From NCBI RefSeq assembly GCF_958298935.1, contig NC_084943.1:11463001-11527000 (forward strand): DNA of 64,000 nt, read 5' to 3'. Each line of letters begins with the position of its first letter. Position 1 is the stretch's first letter. Shown piece by piece: positions 1 to 12,541 of this stretch. Source of the DNA: Phragmites australis (lineage: Eukaryota; Streptophyta; Magnoliopsida; Poales; Poaceae). Position numbers and translations under genes: made by a program. The notes beneath the pieces are model-generated. The model was not told where the DNA came from. It was given only the letters and a program-made list of their open reading frames with translations, and made no database searches.

Positions 1-678
1 AGGGGGGTCCCTTCTGTATCACCCAGGTGTTAGGAGCCAGACCTATTAGACCTGAGGACCAGGTATGGGCCTTCCCATTTGTTTCGCAGTTTTCCCAGGG
101 CTAGGGCACGTCGAAGTACTAGGTCGTCGGGCTTGAAGTTTTGTGGCACAACCTTAGGATCGTACCAGGCCTTGGTTTTCTTGATGTAGTGTCAAGATTC
201 TTGATGGCATGGAGCCACGTGCCTTCAGTCAAATCGAGGGAGAGCTCCCTTTCTCTATTTCTTAGTGGAAGTTGCACCCTGAGCGAGCATCCCTTGACCT
301 CGGTGGGGGTCATGGCCTTGTTGCCATAAAGGAGGCGGAATGGGGTGAACCCGGTGGCTTGCGTGACAGTGGTGCGGAGGGACCAGAAAACCTTGGGAAG
401 CTCTTCGACCCATAGGCCTCGAGCTAGGCTGACTAGTCGGCGATTTAGGCTGGAGAGGATGAGCTGTTGGCCCATTCAATGACCCCGTTGGATTGAGGAT
501 GTCGAACTGCCGTGAAGCATAATTCAATGCCCAGGTCGTCACAGATTTGTCTGAAAGGCCTGGAGCCGAATTGTGTGCTGTTGTCTACTGTGAGCTGTCA
601 TGGGATGCCAAAGTGGCAGATTATGTTCTTCCAGTATAATTTCTGGACATTCTTTGATGTGGTCGCCATGATGGGCTT
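1..678 (-). pseudogene. Tat-lineage Ty3/gypsy integrase fragment
   Basis: Reading the minus strand gives the second half of a retroviral-type integrase in shifting frames. It starts near the catalytic core (a VDNSTQFGSRPF-like stretch at about 560-600). It then runs through HPQSNG, an ELPKVFWSLRTT segment and ATGFTPFRLLYG, and ends in a GDLVLRRALALG-like C-terminal domain close to base 60. This wording is typical of Tat-lineage Ty3/gypsy integrases, the same broad group as the element at 50-64 kb but a different family. Stops and frameshifts interrupt it, so it is dead. It continues beyond the left edge and is cut at 678 by the LTR of element A, for which it was the insertion target. The missing N-terminal half presumably lies on the far side of A, which has been lost. 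Confidence 0.75.
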
Positions 679-1585
679 TGATGAGGACATCACTCTTTCG
701 AATACACACACCGAGTATTCCTCCAACAATAGGTCCATTGACACGAGCTCGTGCACGTCAACTAAATCATGAGGTGAGCTCGTTCCTTAGTGTTCCTTTA
801 TATTTTGATAAGGATGGGATGCTACTGAATAATTGTGATGTATTGTTACTTAGGAACACGGGAGAAGACCAGCAAGGGCGCTCAAGCCAAGGTGGAGGTC
901 CAATCAAGTTCGAGTCCGTTTCGGAGTACAGGACCAGACTGCACTAAAATCATCGTCCAAGACGCATACGGACTCCATTTTCGACGTTCTACATATGGTT
1001 GGAAGGCTAAGGAGATAGGCTTTCCAACGGGACTGGTCCCATGTCCAAATTCGTTTTGAGTCAACAGGAATTATCGAAACAAGTGGACGTCTAGAATCTG
1101 TCAGGGTGCTGCGCCACCATCTTTTGGCCTGTTGGGCCGTGTAACGTGTTGGAGTCCATTAGGGACGCGTCCAGGGGTTCTTAGCCGACCCTAGTCTCTT
1201 ATATACAGTAGCTGCCACCCCAATTAGGGTTGGGTTTTGCTTAGATATTGATATACACACAGATTGTGAGATTTTCGCTCTTGTTCCGGACCGATTAGGC
1301 CGCCGCAAGTGTTTGTGGGACCCCAACTTCGAGTGCTTGAATTCTATTCGCAATATGTCAGATTGCATCTTCTACGTTCTTGCTTGTGTTCTCGGTACGC
1401 TTGCAGAAATTGAACCTTCTTGGCGAGGTCAACCGCACGACACGGTTGATAACCAACGGAGCTGTGGTGTAGTGATTGCAAGGGAGACGATCTATTCGGG
1501 TCAAAGCCTTTGGATCATCAACATCGAGTTCTCCATCTACCGACTTATCGCTACCTATCGAAAAATCAGGCCAACAATCCCATCA
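679..1585 (+). repeat. 5' LTR of element A (907 bp)
   Basis: It starts TGATGAGGACATC, the same terminus as the LTRs of C and G, and ends CCCATCA two bases before a PBS. Bases 679-947 encode the C-terminal tail of the polyprotein (DEDITLS..., then [12 protein letters not shown]...). This is a copy of the coding sequence that would have ended the gag-pol ORF in the lost 3' LTR. The rest holds the promoter, a TATA-like motif near 1199, and the R/U5 region. Confidence 0.85.
1199..1206 (+). promoter_or_regulatory. TATA-like box in LTR of element A
   Basis: TTATATAC lies in the context CTCTTATATACAGTAGCTGCC. The same context occurs in both LTRs of element G, where it reads CCTTTATATACAGTAGCTGCC on the minus strand. 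It lies downstream of the coding part of U3, where the retrotransposon promoter is expected. Confidence 0.6.
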
Positions 1586-1587
1586 TT

Positions 1588-1600
1588 TGGTATCAGATTT
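1588..1600 (+). other. Primer binding site of element A
   Basis: TGGTATCAGA starts two bases after the LTR end. It is complementary to the 3' end of plant initiator tRNA-Met, as in the other three chromoviruses and the Copia element of this window. The match decays after ten bases. Confidence 0.75.
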
Positions 1601-2862
1601 TCAGGTTGCCCGTTAGGTAATTTCGTTTTCCCCTTTAGATTAGTCTGTTTTTCATGACCTAGAGTCCAGAAAAAGCCAAAAAAAAATTCAGTCAATTTCC
1701 GTTGCCCTAGAACCCTTTGTGCCTTTGCAATTTTTGTTTTCAATTGCGCGTTGTTGAGTTTGTGTCCGTGGTCGAGTCTTGTTGCTGGTTTAGAGTCATG
1801 TTCTTGGTCTTTAGTCAACGCTCCGTGCTGTTTTGATCACGCCGCTATCCCATCACCACCATCCCCACCAACATGTCAAGCCACCACATTACTCGATTTG
1901 CCACCGCGAGCCGCCTTGTGTTACTTTCCGCCACGGCAACCCTAGATAGGTCGCAAGCCGTCTTGTATCAATTGCCCTGCCACCGCTGCCCTCCTTGTTC
2001 CTCTCGCGATCCTATTGCTTGCCATACCTTAACGAGAACAATTTCTGCAAGAGGTGCTTTAAAAAAACCCTAATTTGACAGGGGTTCAGTAAAACGGCCA
2101 TAACTTTCTCATACGGACTCGGAATCAGGCAAATTTTTTTTTCTCACAGACATCTACAGAAAAAGTTACATCCGTTACTCCACTTCGTTGAGTTCCACCA
2201 ATTTTTTTTCCCAAATTCGGCTTGGAAGATTGAGTATTCGAGCCGCGAAGTTTTCGCACGCTTTTAAGGGAACATGCTTGATTTTCTATAGGCTACATCT
2301 TGCATTCGTTTGAGCTGAAAATTTCTGTAGTTGTTCCTTGTGTGCTCCTAGTTCAGAAAAAAATATCAGAAAAATACAAAAAAAAATATTCATGATTTGT
2401 ACTAGTGCTAAAAGACAAAAAAAGGAGCACATAGAGAACACCTAGATAATTGTGATGTTTGCTGTGTCTTTCCATCTTGTGCTTTATCTGATCATCCTGT
2501 TTAGCTTTGTTTCAGCTGTTGTGCTAGGACTAGGGACACGTGATAGACCAGCAACTGTGATTCATACTTTGGACACTTATTCAGCTTTGCTCATCTTATT
2601 ACAGTTATTGCTAATCCTTGCTACCATATTGTGCCTTCCAAGCTCCACCTCCTTTGATCCGAACAGGTTCACTCTTGCAATCATCCCACACTTCACACGG
2701 TTTCAAGACTTGTCACCGGTTGTTCCTCCTTGCTGCGTTGGTAAGACCATTTGTAAGAGCGTGATAAGACGCTTGAGTGTGTGTGATTCCACCTTCCACC
2801 ACCTTCCACCACCTAGTAGTTGATAGGGATAATATTGTGTTGTCCTTTGTTTTCTACTAACC
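1601..2862 (+). other. 5' leader of element A
   Basis: About 1.26 kb of untranslated leader between PBS and gag, with T-rich and A-rich runs (for example 2350-2420). Element G has a comparable 1.1-kb leader with similar A/T runs. Short ORFs in it have no recognisable domains and I do not call them genes. Confidence 0.6.
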
Positions 2863-4542
2863 ATGTCAGGTGATGGCTCTCCGTCGGATTTTAAGAATTG
2901 TGTGTCCAAGGAAGAACTCAACAAAGCCTTGCAGGATCATACTAGACTATTGACAGACATTAGAACAAGCATTGCTAACCTTGTCACGCGAGTGAACGAC
3001 CTTGAGTTGCGAGTGCGCGTGCTGAGCAACGTCGTCGTGCTGAACAATTACGTCGTGAACAACAACAACGTCGTCAAGGTAACAGGGGTAATAATGTTAA
3101 TCGCAATGGTCACGATGATCCTTCTAAGATTAAGTTTTCAATACCTCCTTTTGATGATGCATATGATGCTGATGCTTATTTGGATTGGGAAATGACGGTT
3201 GATCAAAAGTATAGTTCTCATATGGTTCCTGAAATGCATAGAGTTAGACTAGCCACTTGTGAGTTCACGAATTATGCTATTATTTGGTGGAATGGTTTAG
3301 TTTCTAGTGGCTTAGAACCTGAATCGACTAAAGCGTGCCATACGCAATAGATTTATTCTTCCTGATTATACACGTGAATTGAAAAAGAAATTGCAGCGCT
3401 TAAATAAAGGTTCTAAATCTGTGCATGATTACTATCAAGAGCTTCAAATTGCTATGCTTCGTTGTAATATACAAGAGGATGATGAGGATACCATGATTCG
3501 TTTTTACTCCGGGTTGAGACGTGAAATTCAGGACCTTGTTGATTATAAAGATTATAATACTACCAATAGGTTGTTCCATTTTGCTATCTTGGCAGAAAAA
3601 GAACTGCAGGGTCGACAACAGGTGCAGAAATTGAGGAACAATTTTGGGAGTACATCTACTTCACGAGTACCACCGGGACAAGCAAAAACATTCCCTTCTA
3701 CATCTACATGATCTGTTGCCCCCTCCTCCAACACTCGGGCAAGTTCAGCAGGAGCACCACCACCATCACGTGAGATGAGCAAATCTACTGTTTCGCAGGA
3801 TACAATGCCAAGCTCTTTTTCAAGTGCAGCTACCACGGGTCGTACAACGGGCATTGTGTGCCGTCGCTGCCAAGGTATTGGCCACATCATGAAGGATTGC
3901 CTAAGCCAGCGAGCATACTCCGCAACAGCAGATGGTGGATATGTTAGTCATAGTGATATCGAGGAAGAATATGCATTTGAAGCTAATCTTGCAGCCGATC
4001 ATGACATGGATAGTGAGGGGGAGGAGATTAGTGGTACCGCTGCCACGGAGAGTTATGCAGCACGCACCTTCATTGTGAAGCGAGTTTTGAGTTCTCAAAT
4101 GGAGCAAGCAGAGCAGCTACAACGCTATAATATATTCCAGACATTCCTCATTGTCAAAGATGCACGTGTTCGTACCATAATTGATGGCGGGAGTTGCAAC
4201 AACCTATTGAGCTCCAATCTTGTAAAGAATCTTTTCTTGCCAACACGTGCACATCCTCATCCATACTACATTCAGTGGTTCAATAATAGCGGCAAGGTTA
4301 AGGTAACATGATCTGCGAGAGTACATTTTTCTATTGGTTCCTACCATGATTATGCTGATTTTGATGTAGTGCCTATGCAAGCATGTTCACTTTTGTTAGA
4401 CCGTCCTTGGGAATTTGATACCGATGCTACACACCATGGTCGAAGTAATAAATACTCTCTCATACACAAGGGAAAGAAAATCACTTTGCTTCCTTTGACA
4501 CCTGCTGAAATTGTGCAATGTGATAAAGCGCTAGCTGAAAAA
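2863..4542 (+). pseudogene. gag-protease of element A (decayed)
   Basis: The probable start at 2863 (MSGDGSPSDFKNCVSKEEL) aligns with the gag start of element G ([21 protein letters not shown]). A frameshift near 3080 moves to the frame reading DPSKIKFSIPPFDD and [10 protein letters not shown], the start of the Retrotrans_gag domain. This continues through a frameshift near 3335 to RLNKGSKSVHDYYQEL and [22 protein letters not shown] at 3709-3711 follows. The CCHC knuckle CRRCQGIGHIMKDC is at about 3862-3903. The protease motif IIDGGSCNN is at about 4177-4203, in the DGG form shared with B, C and G. Further stops lie at about 4309 and 4540. Gag would coat the RNA and the protease would cut the polyprotein, but this copy cannot make either. 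Confidence 0.8.
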
Positions 4543-6011
4543 TAAAAGAAAGAACGTGTTTTGGAATCTGAAAATCAGCAAGTAGCTCAATCTGTTTTCC
4601 CACCTAAGAAAGAGAAGAACACACCTAGGTCCGAAGGCATTAAGTTAAAGGGTGGTGTTATGCTTGCTACTAAATCTGACCTTGCTGAAATTCAAGATAA
4701 TGATGCTTTGTGTTATGCTTTGGTATGCAAAAAGATTTTATTTTCAATTGATGATATACCTAGCTCTTTGCCTGCTGCTGTCACTAACCTTTTGCAGGAG
4801 TATAAGGATATCTTTCTAGTTGAGATACCCCCGGGGCTGCCACCATTGAGAGGGATAGAGCACCAAATAGATTTGATCCTGGGAGCGACTTTGCCAAACT
4901 GCGCTGCATATAGGACCAATCCGGAGGAGACTAAGGAAATTCAGCGACAAGTCCAAGACCTGTTGGACCGTGGGTATGTACGAGAGAGCCTTAGTCCTTG
5001 TGTTGTTCCTGTTTTTTGGTTCCTAAGAAAGACAGTACATGGCGCATATGTGTTGATTGTAGAGCCATTAATAATATCACAATAAGGTTTCGTCACCCTA
5101 TTCCTAGGCTAGACGACATGCTTGGTGAGTTGAGTGGTTCTATTATTTTCACAAAGATTGACTTGCGTAGTGGTTACCACCAAATAAGAATGAAATTGGG
5201 AGATGAATGGAAAACTGCTTTCAAAACTAAGTTTGGTCTATATGAGTGGTTAGTGATGCATTTTGGTTTAACTAATGCACCTAGCACTTTCATGAGATTG
5301 ATGAATGAGGTTTTACGTGCTTTCATAGGAAGATTTATGGTGGTGTACTTTGATGATATTTTGATCTATAGCAAGTCACATGAAGAACACATTGATCATC
5401 TACGTGCTGTTTTTACTGCTTTGAAAGAGGCACGTTTGTTTGCTAACCTTGACAAGTGCACCTTTTGCACGAATAGAGTTGCTTTTCTTGGCTATGTTGT
5501 TACTCCACAGGGAATTGAAGTGGATGAAGCTAAAACTGAAGCCATCAAGAGCTGGCCGACCCCTGGGACTATCACACAGGTGAGAAGCTTTCATGGCCTT
5601 GCAGGGTTCTATCAGCATTTTGTGAGAGATTTCAGCCCATTGCTGCCCCACTCAATGAGTTGACAAAGAAGGGCGTTCCGTTCCAATGGGGGCCAGCACA
5701 AGAACAAGCTTTTAATACACTGAAAGAGAAGCTTACGCATGCACCTCTACTCTAACTTCCGGACTTTGGTAAGACTTTTGAGTTAGAATATGATGCTAGT
5801 GGCATTAAAATTGGAGGAGTGCTACTACAAGGAGGTAAACCCGTTGCTTATTTTAGTGAGAAATTGAATGGGCCATCTCTGAATTATCCGACTTATGATA
5901 AGGAGTTGTATTCTTTAGTGCGAGTTTTAGAAACATGGCAACATTATCTTTGGCCCAAGGAGTTTATTATTCATTCTGATCATGAAGCTTTGAAACATAT
6001 TAGAAGCCAAG
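4543..6011 (+). pseudogene. Reverse transcriptase/RNase H of element A, cut by element B
   Basis: After a variable linker (ENQQVAQSVFPPKKEKN) the reading resumes as the RT domain. Visible parts are [28 protein letters not shown], a frameshift near 5020, [15 protein letters not shown] at about 5149-5193, and the catalytic YFDD at about 5347-5358. Another frameshift lies near 5640, then [11 protein letters not shown]. The Ty3-type RNase H starts at about 5785 with YDASG in place of the usual CDASG. The text breaks at LKHIRSQ when the LTR of B begins at 6012. It resumes at 13434. Stops such as TAA near 5753 confirm decay. Order and wording match the intact polyprotein of element G. Confidence 0.85.
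6007..6011. repeat. Left target-site duplication of element B (CCAAG)
   Basis: CCAAG directly before the LTR of B is repeated at 13434-13438 directly after it. Five bases is the usual TSD length for Ty3/gypsy insertion. Confidence 0.9.
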
Positions 6012-6903
6012 TGATGTGCACACGTCCATGGATCACGTGTGACGAGTAGATGTGTCCCGATCTTCTCGAAGGATCCGCGAACTTGATAACTTGTCGCTGC
6101 GTGACCTGGTGAAGAGGCAATGCACCGCGAGACTGTCCACGCAACGAACTACCGAGACAATCACCCTTCCACGTACCGACGAAACAGCCCACGCAATCAC
6201 GCCGTATAGATGTGAAGGCACAAACTGGGTGAACCGCAGTTCGGTGTTCTACAACTCCCTCAGGAATCGAAAGAACAAGTTTGCAAGCCTCTCAAGACTC
6301 ATGCTGGAACAAGAACTCAAAGAGTTTGTATTTCTGAATTTGCAATCCTCAAGTTACTGTTCACGTCACCCATTACAGGGATATATAATACTAGTGGAGT
6401 TTCAGTTTGGAAGAAATAAATGAGAACATGTAGTGGAAAGTTGTAACACTACTTTTATTAATAGCCAGGCCTAGTGGGACGCATGGGTGGTTGGCATTCT
6501 TCTGCATGCATGCTGGAACGTGTGTGGATAGCAATCCGGTTGCTGGCTGCATGCATTCCTATCTTCCGAAATATTTGCTTGCACTCCAACGACTGTTATT
6601 CATGGTAGCTAAATGTTCTTTTCTCTCTCTCTTGCACGTCCAGGTTCCTTGCTTATATTTGGCGGGCAGAATCCATCATCATCCCACGCTTGTTCGTGCA
6701 CTCCATCATTCCTAAGAACATTGAAACAAGTACTCAAAAGCATAGGCCCATTCAACATAATCTGATTATTAAGCATAAGGTTAGCGTTCACCTGAGAATG
6801 AATTTCCTTCTCCAATTGTTTTGCTCTACTCCTTGTAATCGGACCAGCTATATCAAATGTAGTTTCATTTGGAGATGAATGAATGCTAGGAATGTCCTCA
6901 TTA
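6012..6903 (-). repeat. 3' LTR of element B (892 bp)
   Basis: It matches 12542-13433 over its whole length. On the minus strand it begins TAATGAGGACATT and ends TGTGCACATCA, so the 5' terminus is TA instead of TG. Bases 6609-6903 encode the last 98 or so codons of gag-pol, including [12 protein letters not shown]. Confidence 0.92.
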
Positions 6904-8726
6904 CCCTCCCCCTCTTGAGAAGGAGTCGTCCTCGACTCAGGCTCACCAACAAATGGAAGCAAGTCTTTGACATTGAATGTTGTACTCACATTGGAATATT
7001 CAGGTGGCAGCTCAATTTTGTAAGCATTATCATTTATCTTGTGTAAAACCTTGAACGGACCATCACCCCTAGGAGATAACTTACTCTTGCGCTGTTGGGG
7101 AAATCGATCCTTGCGTAGATGCAACCACACGAGGTCTCCGGGCTGGAATGTAACCTTCTTCTTACCTTTGTTCGCTTGCTTTGCATATTGTGCTGATTTC
7201 TTCTCGATATTCCTTCTTGTCTCATCATGTAGCTTCTTGAGAAAATCTGATCTCTTTGCTGCATCCAAGTTAACTTGTTCCTGTAATGGTAAAGGCAAAA
7301 GATCCATGGGAGTATGCGGCTTAAAACCATAAACAATTTCAAATGGACAAAAATTTGTTGTGGAATGGACTGCCCGGTTATAAGCAAATTCAACATGGGG
7401 AAGGCAGTCGTCCCACAGCTTCAAATTCTTTTTCAGCACGGCACGCAGCATGGTGGATAGGGTACGGTTGACAACTTCAGTTTGCCCATCCGTTTGTGGA
7501 TGACAAGTGGTGGAAAATAACAACTTCGTGCCAAGTTTAGCCCATAAGGTCTTCCAAAAATAGCTTAGAAATTTTGTATCTCGGTCTGAAACAATAGTCT
7601 TTGGCACTCCATGTAGACGAACAATCTCCCTGAAAAACAAATCAGCAACGTGTGAAGCATCATCGCTCTTATGACATGGAATAAAATGTGCCATTTTAGA
7701 GAAGCGATCAACAACAACAAAGATAGAATCCCTCCCCCTCTGAGACCTAGGTAACCCCAGAATAAAATCCATGGATATATCTTCCCAAGGTACAGTTGGG
7801 ATTGGTAATGGAGTATAAAGACCATGGGGATTAAGGCGGGACTTAGCTTTCAAGCAGATTATGCAGCGCTCAACATGTCGCTGGACATCACGTCGCATAT
7901 GTGGCCAAAAGAAATGATCAGGGAGCATGTCCAATGTCTTTTTTATGCCAAAATGACCAGCTAAGCCACCAGCATGTGCTTCCTGCAAAAGAACTTGACG
8001 AATCGAACAGGCTGGAATACATAGTTTGTTAGTCCGAAATAAGAAACCATCATGCACATAATACTTGTCCCAGCCTTTTCCAGCAATGCAATGAGAGAAA
8101 GGTTCTTTAAAATCAAAGTCATCAGCATAAAGTGTTTTAATGGATTCCAAACCAAGCACTTTTGTATCTAATTGTGTAACCAAGCCACATCTCCGTGATA
8201 AAGCATCAGCAACAATGTTATCTTTCCCACGCTTATGTTTTACAACATAGGGAAATGTTTCAATGAACTCAATCCATTTAGCATGTCGACGGTTCAGCTT
8301 GCCTTGGCTTTTGAGATATTTTAAAGCTTCATGATCAGAGTGGATGACAAATTCTTTAGGTAACAAATAATGTTGCCAAACTGCCAAAACTCGAACTAAG
8401 GCATAAAGCTCTTTGTCATAGACAGAGTAATTCAGATGTGGACCATTTAACTTTTCAGAAAAGTAGGCAACAGGTTTACGTTCCTGAAGTAGCACACCTC
8501 CAATGCCAATACCACTTGCATCACATTCGATCTCAAAGGTCTTACCAAAGTCTGGTAGTTGTAGCAGCGGTGCTTCACAAAGCTTTCTTTTCAACTCTTC
8601 GAAGGCTTGGTCCTGTTCATCTCCCCACTTGAATGGAACATCCTTCTTTGTCAAATTGTTAAGGGGTGCAGCGATTGCACTGAAATCTTTGACAAAGCGC
8701 CGGTAGAAACCTGCAAGACCATGGAA
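6609..8726 (-). pseudogene. pol 3' part of element B: RNase H, integrase and LTR-encoded tail
   Basis: This continues in the same frame as the upstream part after one TGA at 8727-8729. The RNase H part shows [20 protein letters not shown] and ADALSRR. The integrase has its zinc-binding stretch ([28 protein letters not shown]). The catalytic core carries all three acidic residues: SMDFILGL (about 7765), SDRDTKF (about 7580) and GQTEVVNRT (about 7475). The last two catalytic residues are about 35 residues apart, as in retroviral integrases. A GPF motif ([13 protein letters not shown]) follows, then a charged tail that crosses the PPT and ends inside the 3' LTR. No chromodomain is evident. Domain integrity suggests that only the nonsense codon disables it. 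Confidence 0.88.
6904..6919 (-). other. Polypurine tract of element B
   Basis: The minus strand reads CTCAAGAGGGGGAGGG directly upstream of the LTR start. It is the plus-strand DNA primer site and at the same time encodes QEGEG of the polyprotein. Confidence 0.85.
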
Positions 8727-11681
8727 ACTTCAAACTTGGCTCACATTTTTAGGAGTAGGCCAATCCTTTATCGCTTTAATCTTCTCTTCATCAACCTGGA
8801 TGCCATCTGCAGTCACAACAAAACCAAGGAAAACAACACGATCTGTGCAAAAGGTGCACTTAGAAATATTTCTATACAATTTCTCGACTCTCAAAACAGC
8901 AAGGACTGCACGGATATGATCAAGATGCTCATCAAATGATTTACTATAGATCAAGATATCATCAAAATAGACAACCACGAATTTGCCAATGAAAGCTCTT
9001 AAAACGTGATTCATTAAACGCATAAAAGTTGAAGGAGCATTCGTCAAACCAAAGGGCATCACAAGCCATTCATATAGGCCAAATTTGGTCTTAAATGCTG
9101 TCTTCCATTCATCACCAATTTTCATGCGAATTTGGTGATAGCCGCTGCGTAAATCAATCTTGGTGAAAATAGTTGAGCCACTCAATTCATCTAACATGTC
9201 ATCAAGCCGTGGAATGGGATGGCAATATCTAACAGTTATAGCATTGATAGCACGACAATCAACACACATGCGCCAAGAGCCATCTTTCTTCGGGACTAAA
9301 AGAACGGGAACAGCACATGGTGATAAAGATTCACGAACATACCCTTTGTCCAAAAGCTCTTTTACCTGTCGCTGAATTTCCTTTGTCTCTTCGGGATTGG
9401 TGCGGTAGGCTGGATGATTTGGAAGAGAAGCATTTGGTACCAAATCAATTGGATGCTCAATTCCGCGGAGTGGAGGAAGTCCAGCTGGCACCTCATCGGG
9501 AAAAACATCTTCGAAGTCCTGTAAGAGATCAAGAACAACACTAGGCAGCGATGAATGTAAATCGGTAGTTGAAAGTAGGACCTCCTTGTGCAAGAGCACA
9601 AAGAATGGGGCTGTGGTGTTCTTCACTTCTCTCAAATCACTCCTGCTCACAAATAAGCATTCATTTTGGCGTAGCTGTTTTGAAGTGGAATGAGGCTTTA
9701 TGTGGCTGGATGGGTTAGGAGTCTCTCCCTTACTAGTGTTGGGGGCCTCACTCAATTTTCTTTTCTCAGATTCTTCCACATCTGAAGCATAGATCTCTTC
9801 TGGAGATAATGGAACAAGAACCACCTTCTTGTCTTTGTGAATGAAAGTATATTTGTTAGACCGTCCAAAGTGCACCGAATCCACATCAAATTGCCATGGA
9901 CGACCCAGCAGTAAATGGCATGCTTGCATGGGTACAATATCACAATCAACCTCTCCATGATAGTCACCAATGGAGAATGACAAGCGGACCATAGCTGAAA
10001 CCTTCACTGTCCCAGAATTATTCAGCCATTGCATGTGGTACGGATGTGGATGGTGACGTGTCTGCAAACCAAGCTTCTCAACAAGCAAAGCACTAACAAT
10101 ATTGTTGCAGCTCCCACCATCAATGATGAAGCGGCACACCTGTCCTTTCACTTTGCATCGTGATTGAAACAAATTGTGGCGCTGGCCTTGCTCAGCAGCA
10201 ACAAATTGTGTTGACAGAACCCGCCGAACCACCAAAGAAGGAGCTGGTGTATTCAGAGTAGAAGGCGCCAAATCAGGAAAATCAGCAAGCAACTTATCAA
10301 AATCAGCACAAGTAATCTCGGCTGGATGCTGAAGAACATCATCTTGGGATAAGTCATCTTGAGCAAAATCTGGAAGAGATTGAATGGCTAAACAATTCAG
10401 ACCTAGCTCAAAAGTACCATCCTCTGCTGAATACTCACAAGTGTCAAGAGAAAGGTCTGCTAGTGCTTGGGTAATAGGCTCATCCTCCTCTTCACTTTGA
10501 GAATCATAAGAACCGTCTGCAAGTGCAATAATAGTGCGTCTATTGGGACATTCAGCTTGCTTATGTCCATGACCACCACACTTAAAACACTCAATCTTGC
10601 TTGTCTTCCGTTGGGCTGCTGTAACAGAGGAGCTGGACTGATTGGAATTTACAGCTTTGCCTCTTGAATCAAAATGTTTGGTAGACGTTGAATTTGAACG
10701 AGAAGTTGCACGAGATGAAGGTGTGTGCACCTCTGACCCATGCTGCTGTGAATGGCGCCATGGAGTAGAACTATTAGGAGCGGAAAATGAAGCACGGTGC
10801 TTATAAGATTCAGCAAGCTGCCTTTCTGCTCTTTTTGCAAAATGTAGCAATTCATTCATAGTGTTGTAATTAGTCATGTCCACCTTGTCTGCGATTGGTT
10901 TATTAAGACCAACCAGAAATCGAGCCATCGTTGATTCCTCATCTTCAGTGATACCGGTACGAAGTAGACACATTTCCATTTCCTGAAAATATTCATCCAC
11001 ACTACGATGACCTTGAACAAGCCTTTTCAGCCTCAAATGTAGCTCACGAGAATAATGTGCAGGAACAAATCGGCGCCTCATTTCTCGTTTCATGTCATCC
11101 CAAGTAATACGATCATGGCCAACACGGCGGAAATCAGCACATACTTGATTCCACCAAGTGATTGCATAACCTGTGAACTCAATTGCAGCAAGCTTTGCTT
11201 TCTTGACAGGAGGATAAGTATATAAATCAAAGATCTGATCAACCTTGGTCTCCCACTCAAAATAATCATCAGCATTTTCCTTTCCGTTAAATTTTGGAAT
11301 AGACACTTTCACGTTGCTTAAACCATCATCATCACGACGACGACGGCGGTCACGATAACCATGATGGTCATCATGCCGATGATCATCCATGTCGGACAAC
11401 ATATCATCACCACCATCATAATCTCCTCCACCTCCAATAGGAATGCGCCGAGCACGACCAAAATTAGGAAAACCAAGACCACGCCCGCCACGTCCACGGC
11501 CAGCGGGACGACGCCCTGCCTCATCATCCTCCTCAATGTCATCATCCTCATTTGGTGGCGGTTCGCCACGTGGCATGTTCAATTGTAGAGTTTGGAGTTG
11601 TTGCATCAAATCATTCATTTGTGTACGCAGCTCCTGGAATTCCTCCACCGAAACAGCGGCACCATCTCCACGTCCTGCCAT
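8727..11681 (-). pseudogene. gag-protease-RT part of element B, ending in a nonsense codon
   Basis: It starts at ATG 11681 (MAGRGDGAAVSVEEFQ). A short predicted coiled coil (ELRTQMNDLMQQLQTLQL) is followed by an acidic/arginine-rich stretch. The Retrotrans_gag domain covers about residues 130-280 (YFEWETKVDQ, MKREMRRRFVPAHY, VDEYFQEMEM). The CCHC knuckle CFKCGGHGHKQAEC is at about residue 362 and the protease IIDGGSC at about 517. The RT shows [15 protein letters not shown] and the catalytic YFDD at about 901. Reading stops at TGA 8727-8729 within KNVSQV*SFHGLAG, where relatives have arginine, so it is most simply a CGA to TGA transition. The frame is unchanged after the stop. The full reading would be about 1690 residues. 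Confidence 0.9.
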
Positions 11682-12526
11682 ATTAGTAGAGGGGGAGAAA
11701 AAAAAAATAGGACAATATATATGTGGAATATATGTGGAATCACTCCCTCACCACTTTCTGAACAAGTTCTTTCTCTTCCTGGAAAGGGCAAGAACCGGGG
11801 CTGCAATCTGTAGTGGAAGAGTGATTGTACCAGAGACTACGGTGCAACAGCTCACGGTGCTTTTTAGTGGAGCTTGGTGGGGATAAAATGTACAAGTAGT
11901 GCGCTGAAATGTAGTGATGCAAAACCGAATAATAATCCAAAAGAGAAATAACACAAGTCTAAGTTGCTAAAGAGAAAGAAAAAGATGCAAAAGAAAGGAA
12001 CAATATGGAAGAAGTGGAAACAACTCGCACCAACCAAAGTGCTGCTCAAGCCCCTTTTGGCATGCTGATCACAAGTCTCTTTTGTTTCTTCTTTTTTTTT
12101 ATATATATATATACTCTCGCCTTTTTTTTTTTGATATCTTTTGAGACAAACGCAGCACAACTTTCAACTAAGGGGGGGCAGCAAAGACAACATAGAGGGG
12201 TGGCGCATCCCAAAGAACAAGAAAACTCGGGTGGAAAGGGTGGGAATTTGTGGCGGTTAAAAGGCAATCAAGGGTGGCTCGGGTGGGGGTTTTTTTTTTA
12301 ATATATATATTCAGCTGATCAAGGATGAAAGTTAGAACGATGTGGGAAAGAGAAAAAAAAAATTTCAGCAACTAGACAAGTCTCAAAGGATTGAAAACTC
12401 GATAATGCAAACTACAAATCAGGCACAATGAGAGGCTATAGGTTTTCTATTTGTTTATGTGTGGACTGTAGGTATAAAAAAAAAACTATCCTACCAAAAT
12501 AAGAATGATCCTAACGAGTAAACGGA
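11682..12526 (-). other. 5' leader of element B
   Basis: About 845 bp between PBS and gag start. It contains poly-T/AT runs (12090-12135, 12289-12310) and no coding sequence I can support. Confidence 0.65.
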
Positions 12527-12539
12527 GGCTTTGATACCA
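12527..12539 (-). other. Primer binding site of element B
   Basis: The minus strand reads TGGTATCAAAGCC, two bases after the LTR end. It has one mismatch to the initiator tRNA-Met-complementary sequence TGGTATCAGAGC. Confidence 0.85.
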
Positions 12540-12541
12540 GA

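Noticed and set aside
1588..1600. Initiator tRNA-Met-like sequences at several places
   Set aside because: They are short PBS sequences of retrotransposons; no complete tRNA cloverleaf is present.
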